The notes below the pieces were generated by a model. It had not been told where the DNA came from, searched no databases, and saw nothing but the letters and a program-made list of their open reading frames with translations. From Echinicola sp. 20G (lineage in GTDB: Bacteria; Bacteroidota; Bacteroidia; Cytophagales; Cyclobacteriaceae), in NCBI RefSeq assembly GCF_015533855.1, contig NZ_AP024154.1:3974501-4038500 (forward strand): DNA of 64,000 nucleotides. Direction: 5' to 3'. The position numbers were made by a program, and so were the translations under genes. Numbering within the stretch: position 1 is the first letter of the stretch; every line of letters starts with the position of its first letter. Shown piece after piece: positions 17,926 to 25,877 of the stretch.

Positions 17926-18960
17926 ATGATCTCTCGAAAGACCATTGTAATTAGAATAGTACTTCTTGTTGGGACAGCCATTTCCTTATTCTTCGTGCCT
18001 TGGCTGCTGGTGAAAGCATGGATACTTCCGCTTCCGGATACAGTCCAAGAACAGGTCGATGAAGCCATTGGCCATGGATTTGACGGAATGATTGTGTACA
18101 TAGATCAGGCAGGAAAGCCTTCACAATATTTCGCCTCCGGCTGGCACAACAGAGATGCAAAGATTCCTGCCCAACCTCACGCCTTGTTCAAAATTGCCAG
18201 CATAGGAAAGCTCTATGATGCAGTGGCAGTAACCAAAATGGTTAGCTCAGGACGCTTGTCATTGGATAAAACCCTTGCTGATTACATGCCTGAATTGGTA
18301 GGTACTATTGATAATGCCGAACAGATCACGTTAAGAAACATGGTCCAGCACCGAAGTGGGATTCCTAATTATACAGATGCGCCAAATTACTGGGCCACTC
18401 CTTCCATGACCTATGAAGAAATTCTCACCTTGATTCAAGGCCTACCGGCCAACTTTGAACCAGGTGAGGATTATGAGTACTGCAACACCAATTACCTGCT
18501 ATTAGGTAAGATCATGGATAAGGTGCTGGGGTATGAGAACTACCGATTCAAACAAGAAGAAATCCTGACTCCACTCAAGCTGACCAATACATATGGATCA
18601 TTGAACGAAGTGAATATGGATGATGTAATGAGTGGTTATCACGTTGGACATCCACACGATTTAAAGGCAGACGATCTTGGAATGGTAGCAACTGCCGAGG
18701 ATGTAGGCATCTTCTTAAGAGCACTTAACGATGGATCTTTATTTATGGAGGGCGAAAAGGAAATCTATTCTTCCATCTACAAATACGAACACGCAGGATG
18801 GGTACCAGGATATCAAAGTTTTGCAGCGTATTATGAAGATATAGATGCTGTGGTCATTACGTTCTACAGCACAACGGACCCTAAACTTTACAATTGGAAT
18901 TTGTCTGAAATCATAAATAGTCGAATAGTCAACATATTGAGAAAGCAAAAGAGCAACTAA
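17926..18960 (+). CDS. serine hydrolase of the class C beta-lactamase / DD-peptidase fold, copy 2
   Basis: The product has 344 residues from the ATG at 17926; a TTG at 17920 is two codons earlier. An N-terminal hydrophobic segment (VIRIVLLVGTAISLFFVPWLL) acts as signal or anchor. It carries Ser92-x-x-Lys95 (SIGK) and Tyr185-x-Asn187 (YCN). It shares with copy 1 the LPLPDTVQE start of the mature region, the ALFKIASI-KLY core and the ATAEDV block, so the two arose by tandem duplication and have since diverged. Copy 2 has lost the lipobox and has Cys in the YxN motif. Confidence 0.87.
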   Translation: MISRKTIVIRIVLLVGTAISLFFVPWLLVKAWILPLPDTVQEQVDEAIGHGFDGMIVYIDQAGKPSQYFASGWHNRDAKIPAQPHALFKIASIGKLYDAVAVTKMVSSGRLSLDKTLADYMPELVGTIDNAEQITLRNMVQHRSGIPNYTDAPNYWATPSMTYEEILTLIQGLPANFEPGEDYEYCNTNYLLLGKIMDKVLGYENYRFKQEEILTPLKLTNTYGSLNEVNMDDVMSGYHVGHPHDLKADDLGMVATAEDVGIFLRALNDGSLFMEGEKEIYSSIYKYEHAGWVPGYQSFAAYYEDIDAVVITFYSTTDPKLYNWNLSEIINSRIVNILRKQKSN

Positions 18961-19084
18961 TCGTATCTTTGAATAACTGCTATTAAGGTTTATGTGGTTT
19001 GGTGTTGGGCATTGCAAATTCTGCTTATTGGGGGTTAAAAATAGGCTAATTGAGAAGTTCAGAGGGACAGTGTCAATTTTAATC

Positions 19085-19205
19085 ATCCCGCACCTGTGAG
19101 CTGAGGAATAGCACAGCTGGGGAATTTGGCTTGTGAATTGAATTTGGGAAAGAGGCATTACAAATGCCCCTGATTTATAGGTCCAGATTGCAAATCTGGA
19201 CCAGC
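19085..19205 (+). repeat. repeat A, left copy (121 bp)
   Basis: Matches 22091-22211 at 117 of 121 positions by eye and in the same orientation. It contains a 10-bp hairpin (GGTCCAGATT at 19180-19189 with its complement at 19193-19202). The two copies bracket the crystallin-aerolysin gene. Confidence 0.85.
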
Positions 19206-19557
19206 TGGTTATTAGGAAACTGTATTTTCCTTACGTTTTGTCCCCGAAAGTAATCGGGACAGGCTTAGACACAATAAGTAACAACCTAGCCTAAAGTCAG
19301 GCAGGAAACCTTTCCTTACTTTTTGTCTTAGACACAAAAAGTAACAAAAAAGTCAAGCCAGAAATCAAGCTTCTGCCCGCAAGCCCTCCGCTGGCCCGCA
19401 TTTCTGGCTTCCCTCGCGCATCCTAGAGGAAACAGTGCCTGCTACATATTACGGCGCAAAGGCTAAGATATTTTAATCTTTGTGAGCATTTCAAACACCC
19501 GTTATAGATAAGTATGAATTGAAAATAGGTAAAGCGTGGAGTTCGGTAAAGGGGGAA

Positions 19558-19730
19558 AGTGTATTGTATGTTGAGATGAGTTTTTGCTTATTTTTAAGCT
19601 TTCCAACTTTTTATTCAGTAATGTTTTGTTCCTGATGGGCATCTTGAATGCTTCGCATTTTCATTGATGAAAAAGTAGGCAAACCTGCCTGCCGGCAGGC
19701 AGGAAGTCTAGGACGTGGAGCATTAAACGG
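19558..19730 (+). repeat. repeat C, left copy
   Basis: Shares with 21708-21830 the words CTTATTTTTAAGCTTTCC, TTGATGAAAAAGTAGGCAAA and GTGGAGCATT in order. The left copy carries an extra 20-bp palindrome, so the two copies differ by small insertions. Confidence 0.65.
19684..19703. repeat. perfect 20-bp palindrome
   Basis: CCTGCCTGCCGGCAGGCAGG reads the same on both strands. It is a repeated extragenic word in many Bacteroidota and, when translated, gives the PACRQAG string seen in spurious proteins of that phylum. Confidence 0.75.
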
Positions 19731-19811
19731 ATTTCGATGGGTATTTCGTTTATTATGGATTTGGTAGGTGTAAAGAGGAGACATACAGGGAAACTCAACT
19801 TTAGGTGATCC
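19729..19811 (+). repeat. repeat B, left copy (83 bp)
   Basis: Nearly identical to 22012-22094, including TATTTCGTTTATTATGGATT and the GAGGAGACATACAGGGAAAC block. In the right flank repeat B runs straight into repeat A, whereas on the left A lies 500 bp before B. Confidence 0.8.
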
Positions 19812-20020
19812 CACACCTTTGCACCGTGGCGTAGCACAGCTGGCGTGACAACAGACTGACAGGACTACAGGGACTTTGGAAAAGGGCAATAAAAACTGAA
19901 AAGCGATGAAGGCCATCGCAATAGGAATACTACTCCTGCTAGCGCAAGCAAAAAGTATCATTCGCTTTTCAGTAAGGTCGGAAACCCTTTATCACGAAGG
20001 GTCATCCGGTAATCCAAACC

Positions 20021-21070
20021 CTAGGCTTTCACAGGAGTGAATTTTTCAATCACAACGGTTCCCACAGAGGCGCTTTCAATCTCGATAGTCACTTCTTGCT
20101 TGGTCGTACGGTCAGTCCCCTTCAATCCCAGGGTGTAAATGGCCTCTATGGTAGTGCTGCGTGGTGTCAGCGTCATGAAAGCCTTTGCAATATGCTCAGG
20201 AGGAATGTTCAAAAGCAGCCCTTTGGATACGGTAACGGTCCTGCTCTTGGTCTCTTCCCGGCCAAAGGTAAAGGTATTCTCAAAAGTAGCTGTAATGGTT
20301 TGTGACAAGCTGGCGCTCAAAGGGCCTTTTTCTATCCCAACTGTGACCGTTCTGCTTATTTCAAGTCCAAAGAGGGTAGAGTTGCTAAACGACCTGGTGA
20401 AGGTCTCCTCGTAGGCGGTTTGTAATTGAAGGTTAACCTGTTGCTGCAAACTCGATCCGTTTTGTGCCGTGCTCTCAATAAGAATGGGTTCACCATCTTT
20501 GGGTACCTCGCTGATGTATTCAATGTTTGTCACTTCCAGATTATCCTGTACGATTTGGATACTTGAGACTTTATCGTCAAAGCCAAAAATCCCCAGGTCG
20601 TGGTACTCACCAGGTTCCAGCGTAAGCGAAGGGCCTTGCAAGTTAGAATCTCTAAATAGGGTAATCGTAACTCCTTCAGGCACCCTCACCGAAGAAAAAA
20701 CATCATGTTTTAGAAAAGGAGAATCAAGATTGGTCACTTGCCCGGTTGCCGCCAAATTTTGCTGGATACCACTGAAGTTGATGCTTGTGTAGAATTCGAT
20801 AATAGGAAAAATTTCCGAATCGTGATCGAATACTTTTACCGAGTCGATTTTGTTGTTTTGTCCACCCAAGTTGGCATAGTCGCCTGCAAAAAGGATAAAG
20901 GAGCCATCTCTGAATCCTCTAGTAATGAAGAATTCGGCGTATGTTCCAGGTTCCACTTTTACCGAGCTTAATTTATCGATACCCAGCGTGGGAAGAACGG
21001 GATACTTCCCTGCTTCCAGAGTGACATTATCACCGGTGAAATTTAATCCGTCAAAAATTTTAATAGCCAT
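20021..21070 (-). CDS. beta/gamma-crystallin domains fused to an aerolysin/ETX-MTX2-like pore-forming domain
   Basis: A 349-residue protein without a signal peptide. Residues 1-175 form repeated Greek-key units of the beta/gamma-crystallin type: IKIFDGLNFTGDNVTLEAGKY, then IEFYTSINFSGIQQNLAATG, then ITLFRDSNLQGPSLTLEPGEY, each followed by a SSVKV or SSIQI strand. Residues about 190-349 look like an aerolysin/ETX-MTX2 pore module: long Ser/Thr-rich alternating strands (LQTAYEETFTRSFSNSTLFG, TVTVGIEKGPLSASLSQTIT), a short EETKSRTVTVSKG stretch and a proline turn (NIPPEHIAKA). The same order of domains is known from the amphibian protein complex beta-gamma-CAT. It is alone in an island bounded by direct repeats. 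A possible -7 box (CATCTTTG on the minus strand, 21151-21158) lies upstream. The fold call is by eye. Confidence 0.75.
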   Translation of the reverse strand: MAIKIFDGLNFTGDNVTLEAGKYPVLPTLGIDKLSSVKVEPGTYAEFFITRGFRDGSFILFAGDYANLGGQNNKIDSVKVFDHDSEIFPIIEFYTSINFSGIQQNLAATGQVTNLDSPFLKHDVFSSVRVPEGVTITLFRDSNLQGPSLTLEPGEYHDLGIFGFDDKVSSIQIVQDNLEVTNIEYISEVPKDGEPILIESTAQNGSSLQQQVNLQLQTAYEETFTRSFSNSTLFGLEISRTVTVGIEKGPLSASLSQTITATFENTFTFGREETKSRTVTVSKGLLLNIPPEHIAKAFMTLTPRSTTIEAIYTLGLKGTDRTTKQEVTIEIESASVGTVVIEKFTPVKA

Positions 21071-21300
21071 AACAAAAAGGTTTTAAGTTAAAGAAAAGGT
21101 AGGGAGATATGCCATGCCTTCTCACATAAAAGATGAATAATAGGTTAATACAAAGATGGGGAGAACCTACAGGGGAGTGTTATCAAAAAACCGACAAATA
21201 ATATCAATATTCCGACAGGGGTATAAAACAAAACCGACACCCTTGTATATCTCCGACAAGTGTGTTCCACTGGCCATATTTATAATTCATTAGTCGCTGT

Positions 21301-21440
21301 TCATGCCAATTTTTCATTAACCATGGAAAGACTTAGGTCAAACTCTCTTTTGAAACACTTGGAAAAGTAAGAAGGGCTGGAGAAGCCTATTTGAAAGGTG
21401 ATTTCAGCAATGTGGTACGATACATAGACACCCTTTTCAT
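21301..21440 (-). pseudogene. remnant of an AraC-type regulator C-terminus
   Basis: On the minus strand, one frame reads IAEITFQIGFSSPSYFSKCF followed by KREFDLS and a TGA at 21301-21303. This is the second helix-turn-helix and C-terminal end of an AraC-family regulator. Nothing before it codes for the rest of such a protein. Confidence 0.65.
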
Positions 21441-21503
21441 TTAAATCAATTCCTTTTCCTCTGAGGGCTTTTCTGGTCTGGCCTAATTTTCCTAGAACCG
21501 ATC
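21441..21503 (-). pseudogene. remnant of the 3' end of a paralog of the cyclase-type regulator
   Basis: The minus-strand frame reads DRF-stop-EN-stop-AR-PEKPSEEKELI-stop. This matches the last residues (EDRFWENQARLEKSLEEKELI) of the protein encoded at 11426-14044, with Trp and Gln codons turned into TAG. Similarity at the DNA level continues beyond the stop to about 21410 (compare 11392-11430). So a second copy of that gene, or its 3' end, once lay here. Confidence 0.75.
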
Positions 21504-21545
21504 CATTACTAGGGGAAGTAGGTCACTTCGCTTTAATATCCTGGG

Positions 21546-21652
21546 AATTTGTAGTTCCCGTTTCATGATTTTATAGTTTTCGCTAGAATGTTAAAATATA
21601 TACTATTTCCAGGAATTAATTTACCTGGAGGTAACCTATCCCCAAGGTATAT
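21546..21652 (+). repeat. dispersed repeat family 2, copy 2
   Basis: Matches 10486-10592 in order and orientation (GGGAATTTGTAGTTCCCG start, then GAATGTTAAAATATATAC and ACCTATCCCCAAGG). The starting word can fold as a 7-bp hairpin with a 3-base loop. Confidence 0.6.
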
Positions 21653-21707
21653 GGTAGAAAAATGTAAGGGAGAAGGGGGAGAGATGGGGTTATAGTAAGG
21701 GCGTAAA

Positions 21708-21830
21708 GCGTATTGTCTGTTAAGATGAGTTTTACTTCTTGTGGCCAAACTAAGGTGAATTTTTGCTTATTTTTAAGCTTTCCTACTTTTTCCATTGATG
21801 AAAAAGTAGGCAAAAAATCTAGGCCGTGGA
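21708..21830 (+). repeat. repeat C, right copy
   Basis: Counterpart of 19558-19730, with CTTATTTTTAAGCTTTCC and TTGATGAAAAAGTAGGCAAA in the same order. Confidence 0.65.
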
Positions 21831-22011
21831 GCATTCTTCAATTTGAGTGAATTTGGTTGCCGATAACAATTCTTTTGTCTCAATTTGATTTTGTGCCAAT
21901 TGCTATTGGCTAAAAATGAGTGGATCTCGCTCGTTCACTTCGCGAGCTAACTCATTTTTTAACGCCCCCATCAACTGTCCCAAAACCGAATGCTCCAAAG
22001 GCCCATTAATT

Positions 22012-22211
22012 GGATTTCGATGAGTATTTCGTTTATTATGGATTTGGTAGTTGGAAAGAGGAGACATACAGGGAAACTCAAGTTTAGGTGATCCTGCACC
22101 TGTGAGCTGAAGAATAGCACAGCTGGGGAATTTGGCTTGTGAATTGAATTTGGGAAAGAGGCATTACAAATGCCCATGATTTATGGGTCCAGATTGCAAA
22201 TCTGGACCAGC
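22012..22211 (+). repeat. repeats B and A, right copies, fused
   Basis: 22012-22094 is repeat B and 22091-22211 is repeat A, joined with a few bases of overlap. The same hairpin word GGTCCAGATT-GCA-AATCTGGACC ends it. With the left copies it frames about 3 kb that contain only the crystallin-aerolysin gene and remnants. Confidence 0.8.
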
Positions 22212-22342
22212 GGGGGTTTCATTACGTTTACAATGTCGTTTGGGGAAGGGGACTTTAGTGGGCTACACCTCTGCGATCATTTATGAATGTAAATTCCTTT
22301 TTACCAACGGCGGTATTATTCAATTATATGTACCTTTAAAGT

Positions 22343-23215
22343 ATGATCAGTTTCAAAGATTTCGATTCCTTCAATAGCTATATTGGATTGTCAGAGCCAT
22401 TGAATCCCCTGATTGATGTGGGGAGGTATGGTCCTGATGTACTTTTGGATTCGGAAGCCATTGAGATTGACTTTTACCGCATTTCCTTTAAGACCAATTA
22501 TATCAACAGCAGTTCCCCTGAGTATGATCCTGAAAATCCTCGACCAATTACGGCTGTATTCTTTAACAGTCCGGGTAACCTTTATGAATGGAAACTGGAG
22601 GACAAATTCGAGGGATTTTATATCCAATTATCAAAGGAACTGATCAATAGTCACCGATACCTCTTCCAAAACTACTTGGAGTATGGGGAGCATGAAGCGC
22701 TTCACTTGACCAGACAGGAAGAAAGTGAAATCCTGTCCCTTTTTGAGTTGATCCTTGGTAAATATCAAAAACAGCAAGAAAGCCAAAATGTGTTGCTGGC
22801 CTATATCAACCTTTTTTTAGGTCTGGTGGAGTCCTATTACCAACGGCAGTTTGCCACTGAAGCACAAAAATACAATCATATCATCAGTGAGTTTCAGCAA
22901 CTGTTAAGGGATTATTATAAGGGAGAGTTCCAAGGGATCCCAACGGTGAAGTACTTTGCAGATCAATTGAAATTATCGCCTAATTATTTGGGCGATATCA
23001 TTAAGAATTTCACGCATCGGTCTGCCATTGACACCATTCATGACCATATCATTTTAGAGGCAAAGAAGCTACTGGAGAAAAGTAATCTGAACAGTTCTGA
23101 AATAGCCTTTGATCTGGGCTTTGACTACCCGAATTATTTTGCCAAGTTTTTTAAAAAACAGACAAAACAAACCCCAAAAGAGTACAGGTCCAGCATAAAG
23201 ACCAAGACGGTATGA
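22343..23215 (+). CDS. AraC-family transcriptional regulator
   Basis: The 290-residue protein has a beta-rich N-terminal sensing domain (about 1-170) and a C-terminal double helix-turn-helix (about 195-285): a TVKYFADQLKLSPNYLGDII first HTH and SSEIAFDLGFDYPNYFAKFF as the second. It is paralogous to the regulator at 40486; both begin with an SGLSKPENP/IGLSEPLNP-type motif. It precedes the hydrolase gene at 23333 by about 120 bp in the same direction, so that gene is the likely target. TACCTTTA at 22331-22338, one base from the -7 consensus, lies close to the ATG. Confidence 0.9.
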   Translation: MISFKDFDSFNSYIGLSEPLNPLIDVGRYGPDVLLDSEAIEIDFYRISFKTNYINSSSPEYDPENPRPITAVFFNSPGNLYEWKLEDKFEGFYIQLSKELINSHRYLFQNYLEYGEHEALHLTRQEESEILSLFELILGKYQKQQESQNVLLAYINLFLGLVESYYQRQFATEAQKYNHIISEFQQLLRDYYKGEFQGIPTVKYFADQLKLSPNYLGDIIKNFTHRSAIDTIHDHIILEAKKLLEKSNLNSSEIAFDLGFDYPNYFAKFFKKQTKQTPKEYRSSIKTKTV

Positions 23216-23332
23216 GCAACCATTTTTACAAAAAGATCACCCATCAGTAAAATGTTTCCTTTTTGCCTGTAATATCTACAGAACGGGCGGATGGCTAATT
23301 GGTAATTTTGAATAAACAAAATCATTACAATT

Positions 23333-24253
23333 ATGCCACAAGAAAAAATCAATTTCAAAAACAGCAATAATGGTAACATCACCATGTCAGCCATTATCAA
23401 TTTCCCTGAAGGTTTTGACAAAAACCAACAATATCCTGCTATTGTGGTCAGTCACCCTGGTGGTGGCGTAAAAGAACAGACCGCAGGTGTCTACGCCAAG
23501 AAGTTGAGCGAAAATGGATATGTCACCATTGCCTATGATGCTTCCTATCAAGGTGAAAGCACCGGGGAGCCGAGGCAATTGGAAAACCCCTATATCAGGA
23601 CCGAAGATGTGAGTGCTGTGATCGATTACCTGACCACACTCTCCTATATAGATCATGGTAAAATTGGTGCTATGGGCGTATGTGCCGGAGGAGGCTATAC
23701 TTGCAATGCCGCGATCAATGACCATAGAATCAAGGCTGTAGGGACAGTGAGTGCAGTTAATATTGGCCAAATGTTCCGTAACGGATGGGAAAACAATGTA
23801 AAAGACGAAGAAGCCCTTCCTTACCTGTTGGCAGGAGCCGATGCCCGCTCCAAGGACGCCAATGGCGCTGAGTTGGTAACCATGCCACTCGCACCACTAA
23901 AAGAAGAAGATGCACCGAACGAAGAACTGCGTGAGGCTTGGGAATATTATCATACTGATCGCTGCCAGTGGCCTACGGCTCCTGGTTTTGCCACTACCAG
24001 GAACCTTACTCAAATCATAACTTATGACGCCTACAATAAAGCAGAAGCTTTCCTTACCCAGCCTTTGTTAATGGTGGCCGGAAACAATGCAGGCAGTAAA
24101 TGGATGAGTGATGACCTGATAGAACGCGCTGCCAGCAAGGACAAGAAACTTTATGTGGTAGAGGGCGCAAACCATATGTCCATGTATGACAACCAAGAGT
24201 ATATTGATGAGGCGATTGACCAGTTGGCACCTTTCTTTAAAGGGAATTTATAA
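23333..24253 (+). CDS. alpha/beta hydrolase, dienelactone hydrolase-like
   Basis: A 306-residue cytoplasmic alpha/beta hydrolase. The nucleophile elbow is GVCAGGGY (115-122), so the nucleophile is Cys117, as in dienelactone hydrolases, instead of the common Ser. An oxyanion segment SHPGGGVKEQ (40-49) and His281 in GANHMSMYDN complete the expected triad; the acid is probably in the AGNNAGSKW region. It lacks a signal peptide. It lies after an AraC regulator and before a decayed NAD(P)-binding gene, and a strong terminator closes it. The substrate is unknown. Confidence 0.88.
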   Translation: MPQEKINFKNSNNGNITMSAIINFPEGFDKNQQYPAIVVSHPGGGVKEQTAGVYAKKLSENGYVTIAYDASYQGESTGEPRQLENPYIRTEDVSAVIDYLTTLSYIDHGKIGAMGVCAGGGYTCNAAINDHRIKAVGTVSAVNIGQMFRNGWENNVKDEEALPYLLAGADARSKDANGAELVTMPLAPLKEEDAPNEELREAWEYYHTDRCQWPTAPGFATTRNLTQIITYDAYNKAEAFLTQPLLMVAGNNAGSKWMSDDLIERAASKDKKLYVVEGANHMSMYDNQEYIDEAIDQLAPFFKGNL

Positions 24254-24261
24254 TCACCAAG

Positions 24262-24297
24262 CAAGAAACTTGGTACAGCACCCAAGTTTCTTGTTTA
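24262..24297 (+). terminator. strong intrinsic terminator after the hydrolase gene
   Basis: A perfect 12-bp stem (CAAGAAACTTGG at 24262-24273 with CCAAGTTTCTTG at 24282-24293) is followed by TTTAAT. Confidence 0.85.
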
Positions 24298-24311
24298 ATA
24301 TTTGGACTTTT

Positions 24312-24646
24312 ATGAAACAGACCAAAATACTGGTGTTGGGAGCAAGTGGAGCAACTGCACAACACGTAATCAAAAACCTAACAATCAGGGAGGAGATAGC
24401 ACTCAGCCTGTTCGCATGAGCTATAAAAAAACTAGAAAGTCATGGAACTGCTGCCAAAATCATTCAAAGCAATGCCTTAAATCCAGAAGATCTTAAAGGA
24501 GCCTTCATAGATCAGGATATATTTTATGCCCATCTTTCCGGGCAGATGAACAAAATGGCAAATGAGGTGCCTTGGCCATTGATTTACTGAAAATCATTAA
24601 CTTTAATAATGTAACCGATGGTTATATGGACGAAATACACAATTAA
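24312..24646 (+). pseudogene. decayed NAD(P)-binding oxidoreductase (NmrA/SDR-like)
   Basis: The frame opens with a Rossmann motif MKQTKILVLGASGATAQHVI and runs to an in-frame TGA at 24417-24419. The same frame continues (KKLESHGTAAKII, NALNPEDLKGAF, HLSGQMNKMANEV), as in NAD(P)H-binding epimerase-like proteins. Most of the middle and C-terminal half is missing, and a final short coding scrap ends at the TAA at 24644-24646. An intact relative would have about 210 residues. Confidence 0.8.
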
Positions 24647-24656
24647 CCCGCATTGA

Positions 24657-25226
24657 ATGAAAGAGGCATTAGAACAAGTATTGATTTCTTATGGTGAGTT
24701 GTCTAAAGACAATATAAACAGGGGCTTGGACTTTTTTACCCCAAAGTTTTATAAAAAAGGTGATTTTCTAATTAAGGCTGGAAAAAACTGCGATTGGATT
24801 GCTTTTGTATGTTCTGGAATAGTTAGAAACTATTGTATCTCCAGTAAAGATGAAGAAGTCACCTATTGTATTACATTTCCCAACAAATTTATCACTGCTT
24901 ACTCCTCATTCATCTCAGACCAACAGACGTTTGAGAACATTCATGCAATGACCGATACAGAGGTGTTGATTATTGAAAAAAGAAAGTTTAGAGAACTGAT
25001 AAATACGAGTAACCAATGGCTTAAATTTTCGAATTATTTTACAGAGCAAACCTATATTTTGATGGAGAGCCGTTTATTGGCACTTCAAATAGAGTCTGCT
25101 GAAAAACGCTATACTGATTTAGTATCCAATAATCCTGAATTCGTTCAGCAAGTTCCATTAAAATATATTGCTTCTTACCTTGGTATAACACAAAGACATC
25201 TTAGTCGTCTAAGAAGCGTCATGTAA
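24657..25226 (+). CDS. Crp/Fnr-family transcriptional regulator
   Basis: The 189-residue protein has a cyclic-nucleotide-binding-type beta-roll (about 20-115; FLIKAGKNCDWIAFVCSGIV) and a C-terminal winged helix whose recognition region is LKYIASYLGITQRHLSRLR (168-186). The phosphate-contacting residues of true cAMP-binding proteins are not evident, so the ligand is unknown. It is followed by a flavodoxin-like reductase gene and by a perfect palindrome at 25232 that could be its operator. Confidence 0.9.
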   Translation: MKEALEQVLISYGELSKDNINRGLDFFTPKFYKKGDFLIKAGKNCDWIAFVCSGIVRNYCISSKDEEVTYCITFPNKFITAYSSFISDQQTFENIHAMTDTEVLIIEKRKFRELINTSNQWLKFSNYFTEQTYILMESRLLALQIESAEKRYTDLVSNNPEFVQQVPLKYIASYLGITQRHLSRLRSVM

Positions 25227-25231
25227 TTATT

Positions 25232-25243
25232 GGACAATTGTCC
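25232..25243. promoter_or_regulatory. perfect 12-bp palindrome, candidate Crp/Fnr operator
   Basis: GGACAATTGTCC lies six bases after the regulator's stop and about 24 bp before the candidate -7 box of the reductase gene. Dimeric regulators of this family bind such dyads. Confidence 0.5.
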
Positions 25244-25266
25244 TTTCTGCTCTTTTAGTATGACCC

Positions 25267-25274
25267 TATTTTTG
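25267..25274 (+). promoter_or_regulatory. candidate promoter -7 box of the reductase gene
   Basis: TATTTTTG fits the Bacteroidota TAnnTTTG consensus and lies 19 bp before the ATG at 25293. A -33 TTG at the ideal spacing is not clear; TTTCTG at 25244-25249 is the nearest. Confidence 0.5.
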
Positions 25275-25292
25275 CATTAAAATAGGAAATAT

Positions 25293-25877
25293 ATGAAACG
25301 TAATAAAATTTTAATCATTAACGGTCATCCTGATTCTGAAAGCTTTAATGTAGGACTTGCAGAAGCCTATCTTAAAGGTGCGGAAGAATCAAATGCAGAA
25401 GTTACATTGCTTAATATCAGAGATTTGGAGTTTGATCCAAATCTAAAATTCGGCTATCGTAAAAGAGCAGAATTGGAACCAGACCTGATATCATCCATTG
25501 AAAAGATAAAAGAAGCAGGCCATATAGTTTGGGTGTTTCCAATGTGGTGGTACGGTTACCCTGCGCTAATGAAAGGATTTATTGACAGGACTTTTCTTCC
25601 GGGGATTACTTTTGAGTATGTGCCTGGAAAATCAATGCCCAAAAAGCTTTTAAAAGGAAAAACCGGAAGGATCATCATAACAGCAGATACACCTAAATGG
25701 TATAATAGCCTTTTTATGAAAAACCCAGCTGTTAATCAATTTAAAAAAGGAACACTTCAATTTTGTGGCATTAATCCTATAAAAGTAAGCTACATCTCCC
25801 CTTTAAAAGACTCATCTGAAGAATTTAGAAATAGGAGGCTGGCAGAAATCAAGAAATTAGGAAAAGAGAATAAATAA
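25293..25877 (+). CDS. flavodoxin-fold NAD(P)H:quinone oxidoreductase family protein
   Basis: The 194-residue protein matches the KefF/MdaB/NQO1-type flavodoxin fold: an N-terminal LIINGHPDSESFNVGLAEAY phosphate/FMN loop (8-27), the HIVWVFPMWWYGYPALMKGF motif (75-94) and a KTGRIIITADTPKWY strand. Such FMN or FAD enzymes reduce quinones by two electrons and protect against electrophiles. Together with the Crp/Fnr gene upstream it forms a regulator-enzyme pair. Confidence 0.88.
   Translation: MKRNKILIINGHPDSESFNVGLAEAYLKGAEESNAEVTLLNIRDLEFDPNLKFGYRKRAELEPDLISSIEKIKEAGHIVWVFPMWWYGYPALMKGFIDRTFLPGITFEYVPGKSMPKKLLKGKTGRIIITADTPKWYNSLFMKNPAVNQFKKGTLQFCGINPIKVSYISPLKDSSEEFRNRRLAEIKKLGKENK

Larger units (their letters stand above)
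18961..20020. other. repeat-rich non-coding left flank of the crystallin-aerolysin island
   Basis: No gene is supported here. The stretch holds repeat A (19085-19205), a TTACTTTTTGTCTTAGACAC-type inverted repeat (about 19316-19350), part of repeat C, a perfect 20-bp palindrome (19684-19703) and repeat B (19729-19811). Confidence 0.6.
21071..22342. other. right flank of the crystallin-aerolysin island, with gene remnants and repeats
   Basis: No intact gene. In order it holds the crystallin-aerolysin promoter region, an AraC HTH remnant (21301-21440), a 3' gene remnant (21441-21503), repeat family 2 copy 2, repeat C, repeat B and repeat A. Confidence 0.6.

Noticed and set aside
16692..18960. 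Beta-lactam resistance genes
   Set aside because: The SxxK and YxN motifs define a broad fold that includes esterases and peptidases; the third motif and context do not point to a resistance enzyme.
19611..19961. 116-codon minus-strand frame containing LPACRQAG
   Set aside because: The PACRQAG string is the translation of a common palindromic DNA repeat of Bacteroidota; the frame spans repeats B and C.
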